A stretch of 64,000 nt of DNA, from NCBI GenBank assembly GCA_963711495.1, contig CAVQEK010000004.1, positions 2,542,001 through 2,606,000 of the forward strand, in the 5' to 3' direction. The notes beneath the pieces were generated by a model, which searched no databases, had not been told where the DNA came from, and saw only the letters and a program-made list of their open reading frames with translations. This DNA is from CAVQEK01 sp963711495. Its GTDB lineage: Bacteria > Bacteroidota > Bacteroidia > Cytophagales > Cyclobacteriaceae. Shown here piece by piece: positions 51,588 through 61,065 of the stretch (the first letter of the stretch is position 1; each line of letters starts with the position of its first letter). Made by a program: the position numbers and the translations under genes.

Positions 51588-53120
51588 TTATAACCCTTCT
51601 GTTTCAAGTTTGAACACTACCGCCATCGAGTCTGCCGGCTGACTCGGGCATGTAAGTGAGAGCCCATCATCATTCAGGCTGAAAGAGACCTTTTCTGTTG
51701 TACCAAGCATGGTCACCTGATTGATGGTCAGATTTTGATTCAAGGCATCTTTAGCAAATGATTTCAACATGATTTGTTTTCCGTTACCCGGCCAGCCAAG
51801 CGCCATCACATAGAGCACGTTTCCTTTTTTGGTAAACCTGAAGTCATTTTCTGAATATTTGATCTTTTGGAATTGCTGATGATTTTTAAAATCACCTTCC
51901 GGCTCTTTGGTCGGGCCTTCCCCATAGGTGATCCAGGGTTGTGTATCATAAATGGCTTCACCAAATTGATTTAGCCATTTTCCAATTTCCAGCAATACAT
52001 TTTGTTGGTCTTGGGGAATGGTGCCATCGGCTTTGGGAGAAATATTGAGTAAAAGAACGCCGTTTTTGCTTACGATGTCGATAAGGATGTGCAACAGATC
52101 GGCTGTTGGTTTAATCTTCAAATTTTCGGTATAACACCAGCTTCCGGTACTGATGGTTTCATCGGTCATCCAAACTTTCTCACCCGTTTTGTTCATTCGT
52201 GATTTTTCCAGATCATTCACACTCATGGTGAGTGGCAGATCGTCTTGTTTTCGAACGATGACCACCTCCTTGCCCCACTGATGCGCCTGGTTGAGATAGT
52301 AAGCAGCAAATTTTTGCCGATAATCTTCCGGGATACGATCCAGCCATGAATCAAACCAGATGATATCGGGCTGATAGTTATCAATAACCTCTTTCAGTTC
52401 ACCAAACCATATGCGGTCCAGCCATTCTTTTTCGGGAATGTTTCCATATAACAGGCGTAGTTCAGGATCGGTAGAAGTAGGAGGTAGCCCCTGGATATAT
52501 GGATAATGACTGTCCCAAAATTTTTGTTCATCGGGTTTGCCGGCGTAACGCTGAAGGTTGCGGGCGTGATGAAAGGTAGTGATGAATTTCATGCCCTGAT
52601 CGGTGATGGCTTTTTTTAATTCACCGGTGATGTCCTGGTGGGGTCCTTTGTCTTTGGCATTCCATGGAGTTTGTTTACTGGCCCACATGGCAAAACCATC
52701 GTGATGTTCCGCTACAGGTCCGGCAAATCGAGCACCTGCTGCCTTGAATAATTTTGCCCATTCTCCGGCATTGAAATGTTCGGCCTTGAACATGGGCACA
52801 AAATCGTGATAACCAAATTCAGAAGGCGGTCCATAAGTCTGTACATGATGTTCATATTCCTTACTGCCTTCAAAATACATATTACGCGGATACCATTCAC
52901 TGCCAAAAGCCGGGACGGAATATACGCCCCAGTGGAAATAGATGCCAAATTTTGCGTTTTGAAACCAGTCTGGTGATTCATTGTATTTGGCAAGAGACTC
53001 CCAGTTGGGTTCATATATTTCTTCCTGGTTTTTAGGTGATTTTTTGGGGCTGCAATTAAATTGGAGCAGTACCATTATCAGGATGAAAAAATATAAAATG
53101 AGTTTATTCTTCATGGGCAT
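51588..53120 (-). CDS. GH29 alpha-L-fucosidase, lipoprotein
   Basis: Exported glycosidase of 510 residues with a lipobox Cys (LLQFNCSPKK), so anchored in the outer or inner membrane. GH29 hallmarks are WFQNAKFGIYFHWGVYSVPAF, GPVAEHHDGFAMWASKQTPWNA, the nucleophile region PDIIWFDSWLDRIPE and GVLLLNISPKADGTIPQDQ. It releases L-fucose from glycans. A second in-frame ATG at 53114 gives a cleaner signal peptide (MKNKLILYFF). It lies downstream of the dehydrogenase and ROK genes in one direction, which makes L-fucose or a fucosylated glycan the likely substrate of the operon. Confidence 0.93.
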   Translation of the reverse strand: MPMKNKLILYFFILIMVLLQFNCSPKKSPKNQEEIYEPNWESLAKYNESPDWFQNAKFGIYFHWGVYSVPAFGSEWYPRNMYFEGSKEYEHHVQTYGPPSEFGYHDFVPMFKAEHFNAGEWAKLFKAAGARFAGPVAEHHDGFAMWASKQTPWNAKDKGPHQDITGELKKAITDQGMKFITTFHHARNLQRYAGKPDEQKFWDSHYPYIQGLPPTSTDPELRLLYGNIPEKEWLDRIWFGELKEVIDNYQPDIIWFDSWLDRIPEDYRQKFAAYYLNQAHQWGKEVVIVRKQDDLPLTMSVNDLEKSRMNKTGEKVWMTDETISTGSWCYTENLKIKPTADLLHILIDIVSKNGVLLLNISPKADGTIPQDQQNVLLEIGKWLNQFGEAIYDTQPWITYGEGPTKEPEGDFKNHQQFQKIKYSENDFRFTKKGNVLYVMALGWPGNGKQIMLKSFAKDALNQNLTINQVTMLGTTEKVSFSLNDDGLSLTCPSQPADSMAVVFKLETEGL

Positions 53121-53171
53121 AGATATTTTATCATTTAAAAATTAATTGCTCAGGGTTGATAAAATGGTGAA

Positions 53172-54230
53172 TTATTTTATTTCCTCATCAAATACCACGG
53201 CCACTTTTCCACATTTTCCTTCGTTCATTAGCGCATAAGCCTTGTGGGCTTCGTCGAGGGTAAATCGATGGGTGACCAGGTTCTCCGGGTGGATGCCCCA
53301 GCGAACTATCCGCTCTACCAATTCTTCCATTTTCCAAATACTGGTAACCCAGGAGCCATAAATGGTGATCTGATCGTGTATGATATCAGGACTCGGGTTG
53401 AATTCCACTGTTCCGCCTTCACCAAGAAAAACACATTTACCCCATTTTCGTGTTCCCCGGATGGCCAATTGTCTGCCGTGGTTATTGCCCGAAGTATCGA
53501 CAGTACGCTCACAACCAACACCGCGCGTTAATTTCTTAATGTCATCAAGCGTATCTTTCCCGGATATTAAAACATGATCTGCCAATCCTTTATCCATGGC
53601 CAACTGACAGCGTTCTTTTACTACGTCCACACCAATGAGCTTTTCTGCGCCCATGGCTTTGGCTAGCATCAGGGTGGCCAGGCCTACTGGACCCAGTCCC
53701 ACGACGAGTACGGCATCATTTCCGCAAATGCCAACTTTTTCCAGTCCTTCATAAACAGTCCCGAAACCACAGGCAATTTGGGCTCCATCGGTATAGGTGA
53801 GTTGGTCCGGCAGCCAAACGAGATCTTTCTCGTCAGCTAGTATATATTCGGCCATGCCTCCATCCCTCTGCCAGCCATAAGCGGCCCGATGTTCACTGGT
53901 GCAACTGATCATGTATCCCCGGCGGCAGTCATTGCACACCCCGCAACCTGAAATGTGATAAATAACCACCCGGTCGCCTTTTTTAAATCGCTTCAATCCC
54001 GGGCCTTCTTTAATGATCTGTCCTGCCGGTTCGTGGCCGGCAATTTTGTTTTGATAGGCTTCCGGACCTTTGCCCAGATGTTCACGGTATATGGCCCTGA
54101 TATCGGATCCACAAATGGTCGATGACTTGGTTTTGATCAGCACCTGGCCGTATCCGGGTTCTGGGATGGTTACTTCGCGCATGACCACGGAACTGTTCCC
54201 TGGTAGAAATGCACCTTTCATTTTCTCCAT
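53172..54230 (-). CDS. Zinc-dependent medium-chain alcohol dehydrogenase
   Basis: MDR-family NAD(P)-dependent sugar/alcohol dehydrogenase of 352 residues. Catalytic zinc ligands sit in STICGSDIRAIY and KIAGHEPAGQII. The structural zinc cysteines are in GCGVCNDCRRGYMISC. The Rossmann motif is VLVVGLGPVGLATLMLAK. Relatives oxidise polyols, L-threonine, or L-fucose and other sugars. Beside GH29 and an aldo/keto reductase, a non-phosphorylative fucose route is plausible but unproven. A Met at 54221 is an alternative start. The ROK gene ends 55 bp upstream. Confidence 0.92.
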   Translation of the reverse strand: MEKMKGAFLPGNSSVVMREVTIPEPGYGQVLIKTKSSTICGSDIRAIYREHLGKGPEAYQNKIAGHEPAGQIIKEGPGLKRFKKGDRVVIYHISGCGVCNDCRRGYMISCTSEHRAAYGWQRDGGMAEYILADEKDLVWLPDQLTYTDGAQIACGFGTVYEGLEKVGICGNDAVLVVGLGPVGLATLMLAKAMGAEKLIGVDVVKERCQLAMDKGLADHVLISGKDTLDDIKKLTRGVGCERTVDTSGNNHGRQLAIRGTRKWGKCVFLGEGGTVEFNPSPDIIHDQITIYGSWVTSIWKMEELVERIVRWGIHPENLVTHRFTLDEAHKAYALMNEGKCGKVAVVFDEEIK

Positions 54231-54285
54231 AATTCAAAAAATTTATCGTTGATGGTCTTTATATAAAACATTAAATGACGTTGGG

Positions 54286-55518
54286 TTATTTCGTTTTGTT
54301 TAATGACAGTACTTCTTTTAATATAAGGGCAATAGCCCCTTTTACGGCTGCTTCCTTTCCCAGTCGTGATTGTAACAGGGGAATTGTTCGGGCAACCGAT
54401 TTGAGCAATTTATTATGGAAAGCTTTTCCGATTCCATCCAGATAAAATTCTCCGGCCCTGGCCACCATGCCACCAAGTACTATGGCCTCAGGATTGAGTA
54501 TATTTGCAAAATTGGCCAATGCGGTTCCAAGATGGAGTGCAGATTCTTCAAATACTTTGCATGCGAGCCGGTCACCTTGTTTTGCCGCTTTAGCCAGTAA
54601 TTTGGCATTGATTTTAGAGGCATCATTGCCCGCTAATGTCAAGATCGAGGAATTCGGATATTCAGACAGACGACGCAAAGTTATTGCCTTTAAACCACGG
54701 CCGGATCCGAAACATTCCAAGCAATTTTCTTTTCCGCAAACACACTGAATGGTCAGGTCTGTAGGAAGCGGCGTTAATGTATGCCCAATTTCTCCGGAAA
54801 TCCCTTCAAAACCATAAAAAGGTTGACCATTGGAGATTATTCCGGCACCCAGTCCATAGCCTAAATTAACGAACATGAAATCTTTTATGGTTTTACCCAG
54901 TCCATACCAAAGTTCACCCAATGCCATGGCCCTTGAGACGTTATCGACGGTAATGGGTACGTGGAATAATTGTTCTATTGAAGATTTAATATCCACATTG
55001 TGCCAGTTGAAGTTTGGTGAGTATTCGATGACTTGTCTCTTTATATTGTAATAACCTGCCGCCGCAATACCAATTCCACGCACATATTTCTGGTCGATCC
55101 CCGAATTTTTGATCAGGTTGTCGATCATAGAGACAACTTTGTCACGATCTGAGCTAAAATCTCCCTTAGAGTCAGTTTGTTTATCGATAGTGATTAGCGG
55201 CTGGGCGTTCAGGTTGGCAATGGTTCCGTTAATATGTGTCCTTCCCCAGTCGATACCAATTACATAATTTTGTTCTCCATTGAATTTTACCATCACCGGT
55301 GGCCTTCCACCTTTGGAAGATCCTATGCCTTCTTCGAATACCAATCTTTCTTTGTTGATCAGGCTTTCTACAGCGCGTGTGACTGTCGGAGCACTAATGC
55401 CGGTTTTTTTGACAATATCTGCCCTGGATATGATTTCATTTTCCCGAATAATGTTCAACACCTTAACTTTGTTGAGGTGGTTGATATATTCCGCATTGCC
55501 CTTGGGATGATCTTTCAC
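54286..55518 (-). CDS. ROK family transcriptional regulator
   Basis: A 410-residue sugar-responsive repressor. The N-terminal winged helix is NIIRENEIISRADIVKKTG with SAPTVTRAVESLI. The ROK domain has a phosphate/sugar motif GIDWGRTHINGTIANL, the glucose-binding-like GEIGHTLTPLP and the zinc site CVCGKENCLECFGSGRG. The DNA-binding domain marks it as a NagC/XylR-type regulator rather than a plain glucokinase. Start GTG 55518. It is the first gene of the fucosidase operon and probably regulates it. A dyad of the AGTT-N4-AACT type lies 18 bp upstream. Confidence 0.92.
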   Translation of the reverse strand: MKDHPKGNAEYINHLNKVKVLNIIRENEIISRADIVKKTGISAPTVTRAVESLINKERLVFEEGIGSSKGGRPPVMVKFNGEQNYVIGIDWGRTHINGTIANLNAQPLITIDKQTDSKGDFSSDRDKVVSMIDNLIKNSGIDQKYVRGIGIAAAGYYNIKRQVIEYSPNFNWHNVDIKSSIEQLFHVPITVDNVSRAMALGELWYGLGKTIKDFMFVNLGYGLGAGIISNGQPFYGFEGISGEIGHTLTPLPTDLTIQCVCGKENCLECFGSGRGLKAITLRRLSEYPNSSILTLAGNDASKINAKLLAKAAKQGDRLACKVFEESALHLGTALANFANILNPEAIVLGGMVARAGEFYLDGIGKAFHNKLLKSVARTIPLLQSRLGKEAAVKGAIALILKEVLSLNKTK

Positions 55519-55886
55519 AAAATGTTACTTTCTAAAGTTGTGAAACTAAGTTATGATGTTTTTAGAAAAGAATAAAATTATTGACCATCAAATGGATAAA
55601 ATTTTATATCTGAATACCAATGTGTGATAATGTTCTTTCAGTTGAAATGCAACAATCCATTGACCGTGAGATGTCTGTTAAAATCACGAATTTCCCATTA
55701 GATTGATGATCGGGATGATGTCATTGAAATTTCAGGGAACGCATCACTGGCCAGGTCACTTGGTTTGCATTGGACATTTTGTGAAAAATTCACTATATTT
55801 CTGTGTTACCTGGACACAGATCAATTAATTCCGATAGTTATACGTTATATTATTGTCATTTCATCAATACCAAACATTTTAACACT
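55519..55886. promoter_or_regulatory. Divergent regulatory region of the ROK operon
   Basis: 368 bp between the ROK gene and the CBS gene. Nearest the ROK start are the dyads ACTTTCTAAAGT (55527-55538), AGTT-gtga-AACT (55536-55547) and AACTAAGTT (55544-55552). The middle dyad has the same arms and spacing as the site at 34-45 at the left edge. Autoregulation by the ROK protein is a reasonable inference. Near the CBS gene, TATATTTC (55794-55801) approaches the -7 consensus but lacks a well-spaced -33 element. Confidence 0.4.
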
Positions 55887-56378
55887 ATGAACTTTAAACC
55901 AAAATTATTTAAAAGAGGCGAGGCTGATGGTAAAATTAAATCATCAACTAAATTCGAACCGGTCACAAAATATATGGCCAGCGATCTAATCACTTTCAAA
56001 CCCGATACACCAATCACGGAGGTTATTGATACCTTACTTGCAAAAGGCATATCAGGCGCACCTGTGTTGAATGATCGAAAAGAAATCGTGGGTTTGATCG
56101 ATGACAAAGACTGCTTGAGGGTACTCATCGATAGTGCCTATCACAATCAACCGGGGAATAATAGGAATGTGAAATTTTATATGACCAATGTGATGAAAAC
56201 TATATCTGTTGAAGCCGATGTGGTGGAAGTGGCCAATGTATTTCTCAATTCTAAATATAAAAGACTACTGGTGATTGATGATAAAGGAAAATTGGTTGGA
56301 CAGATCAGCCGACGCGATATCTTACGAGCTATCAAGTCGATGAATGTGCCCAACTGGAATTCGGAAATAAACAAGTGA
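55887..56378 (+). CDS. CBS-domain protein
   Basis: A 163-residue protein from ATG 55887 (an in-frame TTG at 55803 would add 28 implausible residues). It contains two CBS motifs: VTKYMASDLITFKPDTPI with GISGAPVLNDRKEIVGLIDD, and VKFYMTNVMKTISVEADVVE with YKRLLVIDDKGKLVGQISRRDILRAI (written here in two parts of the same motif). Such Bateman modules bind adenosine nucleotides. With no attached effector domain it probably acts as a free sensor subunit. It lies upstream of a CBS-containing site-2 protease on the same strand but 445 bp apart. Confidence 0.88.
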   Translation: MNFKPKLFKRGEADGKIKSSTKFEPVTKYMASDLITFKPDTPITEVIDTLLAKGISGAPVLNDRKEIVGLIDDKDCLRVLIDSAYHNQPGNNRNVKFYMTNVMKTISVEADVVEVANVFLNSKYKRLLVIDDKGKLVGQISRRDILRAIKSMNVPNWNSEINK

Positions 56379-56823
56379 ACAAGTTCGATCGGTATGAAGT
56401 CGAAGTTCTGGATTTTATCTTGTTGAGATCATAACATATAACATGATGTCACTCAAAATCTTTGTTGTGTTATGTTCTTTAAGTGGAAGACATACACGGT
56501 TAAATGGTATATGATTTAACAATTTGTGGCAGAAACAGACATTTTTTAGACTCCTTGCTATTCAAATCTATTTTTTAAAAATTGGATTGTAGAATTTATT
56601 CCTCAAATACAGCGCATATTGTCGAATGTGGTAAACAGACAAAGCAAAGTAAATTATAGACAATCCTTAAAAAAGTTTTTCAAAAATCCTGTAATCATTC
56701 CCTGACATTCAAGCATTGCCGGAACTAACCTGATGGTTATGGACTGGAGGCTGAATTATTCTGTGATCATCTTGGTTTGGCATTAATTTTCTACGTTAAA
56801 GTTACTAGACAAAGTTATATCGT
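56379..56823. other. Intergenic region
   Basis: 445 bp between the CBS and site-2 protease genes. No open frame, RNA gene or marked repeat was seen, apart from weak 5-bp inverted repeats near 56385-56415. The right end should hold the promoter of the protease gene. Confidence 0.35.
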
Positions 56824-57915
56824 ATGAAATGGTCATTAAATCTCGGCCGAATTTTCGGCATTAAAATCAAAGTACACTGGACATTTTTCATTTTGATTTT
56901 TTGGATTGTTTTTTCTGAAGTTGGGAGAGGTAGTAATACTCCTTCGATCATTTGGAACGTTTTGTTGGTATTGACGGTATTTTTGTGTGTCGTCTTCCAT
57001 GAACTTGGTCATGCATTGATGGCAAGGCGGTTTGGCGTTGTTACCAAGCGTATCACACTCTTACCTATAGGAGGAGTAGCAAGTTTGGAAAGAATGCCCG
57101 AAAAGCCCAAGCAGGAATTTTTGGTGGCCATTGCCGGCCCATTGGTCAATGTAGCCATTGCAATTATAATCTTCCCACTACTAGGCAATTTACATCAATA
57201 TATTCCTCAGAACCAGGATCAAATGATGCAGGCAGCCATCAATGGCAATAATTTTATGTTTTATCTTTTTAGTGTCAATGTTATACTGGTAATTTTTAAT
57301 CTTATTCCCGCATTTCCAATGGACGGAGGTAGAATATTAAGGGCTTTACTGGCATTTAATATGAACCGAATGAAGGCTACGCAGATCGCCGCCAATATTG
57401 GTAAATTTCTGGCTTTTGTTTTCTTTGTTTTTGGTCTCTTCTTCAATCCCTGGCTCGCCCTGATCGGAGTATTTGTCTATTTTGGAGCGCACTCTGAGAA
57501 TATCATTACCCAGCAGATGGAATTATTACGCGACCATATAGTACAGGAAGCGATGATGACGAAATTTGAATCTCTGCAACCTGAAGAAACAGTTGAGGAG
57601 GCAAAGAATAAATTATTGCAGGGTGAGGCCCAGGTATTTTTAATTATGGAGGAAAACAATGTTGTTGGTCTTCTTCCGCGTATGAACATCATAGAGGCAC
57701 TTCGTCAGCACCAGGGTAATAGTCAGGTAAAAGATGTCATGTTAACGGACTATGAAACCATTAAACCGTCAGAAAATCTGGCCAGAATATTCATGCATAT
57801 TCTAGGTAAGAAACAACCAATTTTTCCGGTGGTGAATGATGGTCAGCTTCTGGGTGCCATCGACCGGGAAAATATCAATGAATTTCTCATGGTGCAATCG
57901 GCACTTAAATTTTAA
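56824..57915 (+). CDS. Site-2 protease family metalloprotease with CBS domains
   Basis: Integral membrane protease of 363 residues. The zinc motif is VVFHELGHALM (His59, Glu60, His63) in the first core helix, and the third ligand region is NLIPAFPMDGGRIL (about 160-173). Five to six hydrophobic segments fill the first 215 residues. Two CBS motifs follow (IVQEAMMTKFESLQPEET; VKDVMLTDYETIKPSE). This is the SpoIVFB-like type, where CBS domains gate proteolysis through nucleotide binding. It would release membrane-bound regulators. No substrate gene is adjacent. ATG at 56824. Confidence 0.92.
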   Translation: MKWSLNLGRIFGIKIKVHWTFFILIFWIVFSEVGRGSNTPSIIWNVLLVLTVFLCVVFHELGHALMARRFGVVTKRITLLPIGGVASLERMPEKPKQEFLVAIAGPLVNVAIAIIIFPLLGNLHQYIPQNQDQMMQAAINGNNFMFYLFSVNVILVIFNLIPAFPMDGGRILRALLAFNMNRMKATQIAANIGKFLAFVFFVFGLFFNPWLALIGVFVYFGAHSENIITQQMELLRDHIVQEAMMTKFESLQPEETVEEAKNKLLQGEAQVFLIMEENNVVGLLPRMNIIEALRQHQGNSQVKDVMLTDYETIKPSENLARIFMHILGKKQPIFPVVNDGQLLGAIDRENINEFLMVQSALKF

Positions 57916-57948
57916 GTGATATCCCAGGTTGGAGTTTTTTGGGGTATT

Positions 57949-58758
57949 TCAACGTTTCGGAGCGATAAAGCTGAATTTTATTAATGCCACAAAGACAACC
58001 CCGCCAATAATATTTCCGATTGTTGTCCATATTTGGAAATGCAAATAATCCCGAATATTGATTCCTTTATCCAACAAAAGACCATTGAAAACTTCAATTG
58101 ATCCAACAATGGAGTGATGTAAACCACCCAAACCGATTACCGAACCGACCAATATGACCACAAATATTCTGCTGATTGTTTCTGTGGATGAGGCTACTAA
58201 CCAAGACATTAATCCCATCAACCATCCGGCAAGCACACCACTGCCTAAAATGATTGTCCAGTGATAATCGATCATTTCATAAGCCAGGTTAACGAGCGCG
58301 TTTTTTGATATGATTCCCATGGCAACGGGCAGTTTGGTCAGGATGAAAGAAAATAAATATCCGCCGGCAAGATTTCCCGAAAATACCAATCCCCATAGAA
58401 TGATCAGGCTTTTGAACGAAGCATTTTTATTCAATACAGGAATTACTGCCAACGTGGTGTGTTCCGTAAATAATTGGGATCGGCCAATAATAACAAAGAT
58501 GAAACCCAGGGAATAAGAGGCCGCCAACCAAACATGAAGCATTGAATCATCGATTTTGCTTTTAAACAACGTGTATACAATGCCCATCAGAAAAACACTG
58601 AATCCCACTTCAAGTCCGCCGGAAACTGCCGATAAAAAGACATCAGGACCTCTTCGCCGGTGTTCCTGCAATGCAGCCTCGAGCTGCTCCCCCATAATCT
58701 CATCCAGCTCTTTGGGCTTTTTTAATGCGTTTTTGAGGGTTTTTTCATCTTTGCTCAT
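57949..58758 (-). CDS. Formate/nitrite transporter family channel
   Basis: Pentameric FNT-type inner-membrane channel subunit of 269 residues. A charged N-terminal helix (LKKPKELDEIMGEQLEAAL) precedes about six membrane helices. Family features include FLSAVSGGLEVGFSVFLMGI, FTEHTTLAVIPVL and LGGLHHSIVGSIEVFNGLL. This is the FNT branch with a longer N-terminus, whose substrates in many organisms are unproven. It converges with the protease gene across 33 bp. The MgtC gene lies 52 bp upstream in the same direction, a possible two-gene unit. Confidence 0.88.
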   Translation of the reverse strand: MSKDEKTLKNALKKPKELDEIMGEQLEAALQEHRRRGPDVFLSAVSGGLEVGFSVFLMGIVYTLFKSKIDDSMLHVWLAASYSLGFIFVIIGRSQLFTEHTTLAVIPVLNKNASFKSLIILWGLVFSGNLAGGYLFSFILTKLPVAMGIISKNALVNLAYEMIDYHWTIILGSGVLAGWLMGLMSWLVASSTETISRIFVVILVGSVIGLGGLHHSIVGSIEVFNGLLLDKGINIRDYLHFQIWTTIGNIIGGVVFVALIKFSFIAPKR

Positions 58759-58810
58759 ATGGTGTTAAAGAGATAGTTTAGTTTGGTATAGTAAAAATAT
58801 GAACTGTATT

Positions 58811-59311
58811 TTATTGCTCTTGTTCTTCCTTGATCTTGCTGTGAAGATTTTGCCTGCGAAAGAGTGTGTTGATAAGGGTGATAAAAAGCGCTAAACCTAC
58901 TGCCAGCACATATTGATGTAAAGCTACACAGATCCCGATGGCTCCGGAGTATAAAATCGTCGCTGAGGTGGTGAGATAATAGACTCGAGTAGGACTTTTT
59001 GATTTGATGATTGTTCCGGCACCAATGAAACTTATTCCGACCACAATGGCTTCAAGTACCCTGATGGGATCAGAGCGAATAGAAGATGTGAAGGCAGTAT
59101 GCTCAAAATGATCGATCAACATAAATGCCGTTGAAACAATCACACAGGCAAAACTGCCCACGATGATGTTGGTCTTGAGCCCTGCTGGCTTGTCTGCTTT
59201 TTCACGTTCCAGCCCCAACATTGATACCAATACCCCGGTAATCAATACATCCAGCAAAACCCTGAATTGATTGCTGTTTGCGATAAGGAAATGATGTATC
59301 TGGTCAATCAT
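58811..59311 (-). CDS. MgtC/SapB family membrane protein
   Basis: A 166-residue inner-membrane protein with four to five hydrophobic segments. The conserved core is SMLGLEREKADKPAGLKTNIIVG and IVVGISFIGAGTIIKS. MgtC proteins modulate ATP synthase or magnesium homeostasis in characterised species. This short form lacks a C-terminal soluble domain. ATG at 59311. It is the first gene of a possible pair with the FNT channel. Confidence 0.9.
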   Translation of the reverse strand: MIDQIHHFLIANSNQFRVLLDVLITGVLVSMLGLEREKADKPAGLKTNIIVGSFACVIVSTAFMLIDHFEHTAFTSSIRSDPIRVLEAIVVGISFIGAGTIIKSKSPTRVYYLTTSATILYSGAIGICVALHQYVLAVGLALFITLINTLFRRQNLHSKIKEEQEQ

Positions 59312-59881
59312 TTACATTAAATACTATCTTGGCAATGCTATGTTTCTAAACTTTTAATAAAGAAAATCATCTGTTGCGAGATAATCCGGATAATTCAACA
59401 GCGTAACAACTTTGACTTGCAGAATCTATATCGGACAAAACATGAACCAGAAAGGAAACAGAGAAACATAGGGAGGATTGCCATAACCTTTTAAGCAATA
59501 TGCTTAAATATCGTTTGATGCAATTTCTTGTACTGATGGTTTTAATTCACGTATATTCATCCTATTTGAGCCGATCGGAATAACTTAAAGATTAAAAATC
59601 TTATTCGATTTATTGCGAAGTAGATTCAAAAATATTTGTAACTGATTTACACAATAATGGGGAAAGCGATGCACATGTATTGTGTCATCAGATGCGATTT
59701 CATGTTGCCACAATGGGTAGAACATTCACTTTTTCATAGTTGGCTTGTTGAAAAGAGCGTTTTCAATTCCATTTAAAAATTTTTCTTGGACTTGAACCTT
59801 CCTATAATGGAATATTCGGTGATAATCTTTTGAGATCATCACAATGCATCTTATCTTTTGCAAGATTTTAATGAACCATCA
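59312..59881. other. Intergenic region
   Basis: 570 bp between divergent genes. A short inverted repeat (AAGATT-AAA-AATCTT near 59587) was noticed. No protein-like frame or RNA gene was found. It should carry promoters for the MgtC unit and for rhaM. Confidence 0.35.
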
Positions 59882-60196
59882 ATGATACGAAATGCTTTTA
59901 AAATGAAGCTAAAGCCAGGTTGTATCACGGAGTATAAGAAACGACACGATAAAATCTGGCCTGAATTGCAAAAAGCATTAAAAGATGTTGGAATTTATGA
60001 TTATTCCATTTTTCTTGACGAAGAAACCCTGATGCTTTATGGTTTTCAGAAGTTGCAGGATGACAACAAGATAAAAATGTTGCCAGATTTACCAATCATG
60101 AAAAAATGGTGGCAATATATGGCGGATATCATGGTAACAAATCCAGACAATTCACCCGTCACACAATCATTGATTGAAGTTTTTCACATGGATTAA
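59882..60196 (+). CDS. rhaM: L-rhamnose mutarotase
   Basis: Interconverts alpha- and beta-L-rhamnose. It has 104 residues from ATG 59882, exactly the usual size; the in-frame TTG at 59858 would add eight residues. Family segments are FKMKLKPGCITEYKKRHDKIWPELQ (given in part: catalytic His22 lies in KKRHDKIW), YSIFLDEETLMLYGFQ and MKKWWQYMADIM. The secreted amidotransferase-fold gene follows after 14 bp, so they are probably co-transcribed. No other rhamnose genes are in the window. Confidence 0.92.
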   Translation: MIRNAFKMKLKPGCITEYKKRHDKIWPELQKALKDVGIYDYSIFLDEETLMLYGFQKLQDDNKIKMLPDLPIMKKWWQYMADIMVTNPDNSPVTQSLIEVFHMD

Positions 60197-60210
60197 ATAT
60201 AAAATTACCA

Positions 60211-61005
60211 ATGAGAAAATATTTGAATGTTGTTTGTATGCTTTTAGTGGTATCGCTGATAAATGGTTTATATTCCACTTCAATGGCACAAGTCAATGTG
60301 GTTTTGGACAATTATTTTAACCAGGAAACCAATCAAAAGACCGGGAAACCATATCATTACTTGTGGACAGATACTGAAAATAGTGGATTTTCGCGTTGGG
60401 GAGATATTTTTAAAGCACAAGGCGCAAAGATTTCAATGTTAAGGGAAACTCCCACTAAAAATAACCTGATAAATGCCAACATTTACATTATTGTAGATCC
60501 TGATACAACCTCAGAGAATCCAAATCCAAATTATATCACTGATGATGATATCAAGGTTATTGTTCAGTGGGTAAAAAAAGGAGGCGTATTATTGTTAATG
60601 GCCAATGATGCTCCCAATTGTGAATTTACCCATTTGAACCACTTAGCCAAACGTTTCGGAATGTATTTCAATCATGTCACCATCAATCGGGTTGAAGGTA
60701 AAAATTGGAATATGGGGGCATTTACCAACTTGCCGGATCACCCGTTATTCAAAAATGTTTCAAAGATCTATATGAAAGAAGTTTCGTCGCTCACCTTGTC
60801 GGGAACAGCGAAACCGGTGCTTAAAAAAGGAGAGGCGGTGATCATGGCTGAAAATAATTTTGGAAAAGGTTTCGTCTTCGCCATCGGAGATCCCTGGATT
60901 TACAATGAATATATAGATCATGACCACTTAACGGATGATTTTGAAAACCGCAAAGCAGCAGAAAATTTAACCAATTTTCTGATGGAGAAAACCCCTAAGA
61001 ATTAA
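60211..61005 (+). CDS. Secreted amidotransferase-fold (DUF4350-like) protein
   Basis: Exported 264-residue protein; the signal peptide ends near SMAQ (about 24-27). The rest resembles the flavodoxin/class I amidotransferase-like fold: VVLDNYFNQETNQKTG, IYIIVDPDTTSENPN, IVQWVKKGGVLLLMANDAPN and FAIGDPWIYNEYID. Similar domains accompany unsaturated rhamnogalacturonyl hydrolases in Bacteroidota, which fits its place 14 bp after rhaM. No nucleophile Cys of a true amidotransferase is evident, so a carbohydrate-binding or accessory role is more likely. Substrate unknown. Confidence 0.75.
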   Translation: MRKYLNVVCMLLVVSLINGLYSTSMAQVNVVLDNYFNQETNQKTGKPYHYLWTDTENSGFSRWGDIFKAQGAKISMLRETPTKNNLINANIYIIVDPDTTSENPNPNYITDDDIKVIVQWVKKGGVLLLMANDAPNCEFTHLNHLAKRFGMYFNHVTINRVEGKNWNMGAFTNLPDHPLFKNVSKIYMKEVSSLTLSGTAKPVLKKGEAVIMAENNFGKGFVFAIGDPWIYNEYIDHDHLTDDFENRKAAENLTNFLMEKTPKN

Positions 61006-61065
61006 TGACAATGTGATGATAGTCAATTAGGGTCTGAAGTCACTAAAATTTTAAACGTTCGAATT

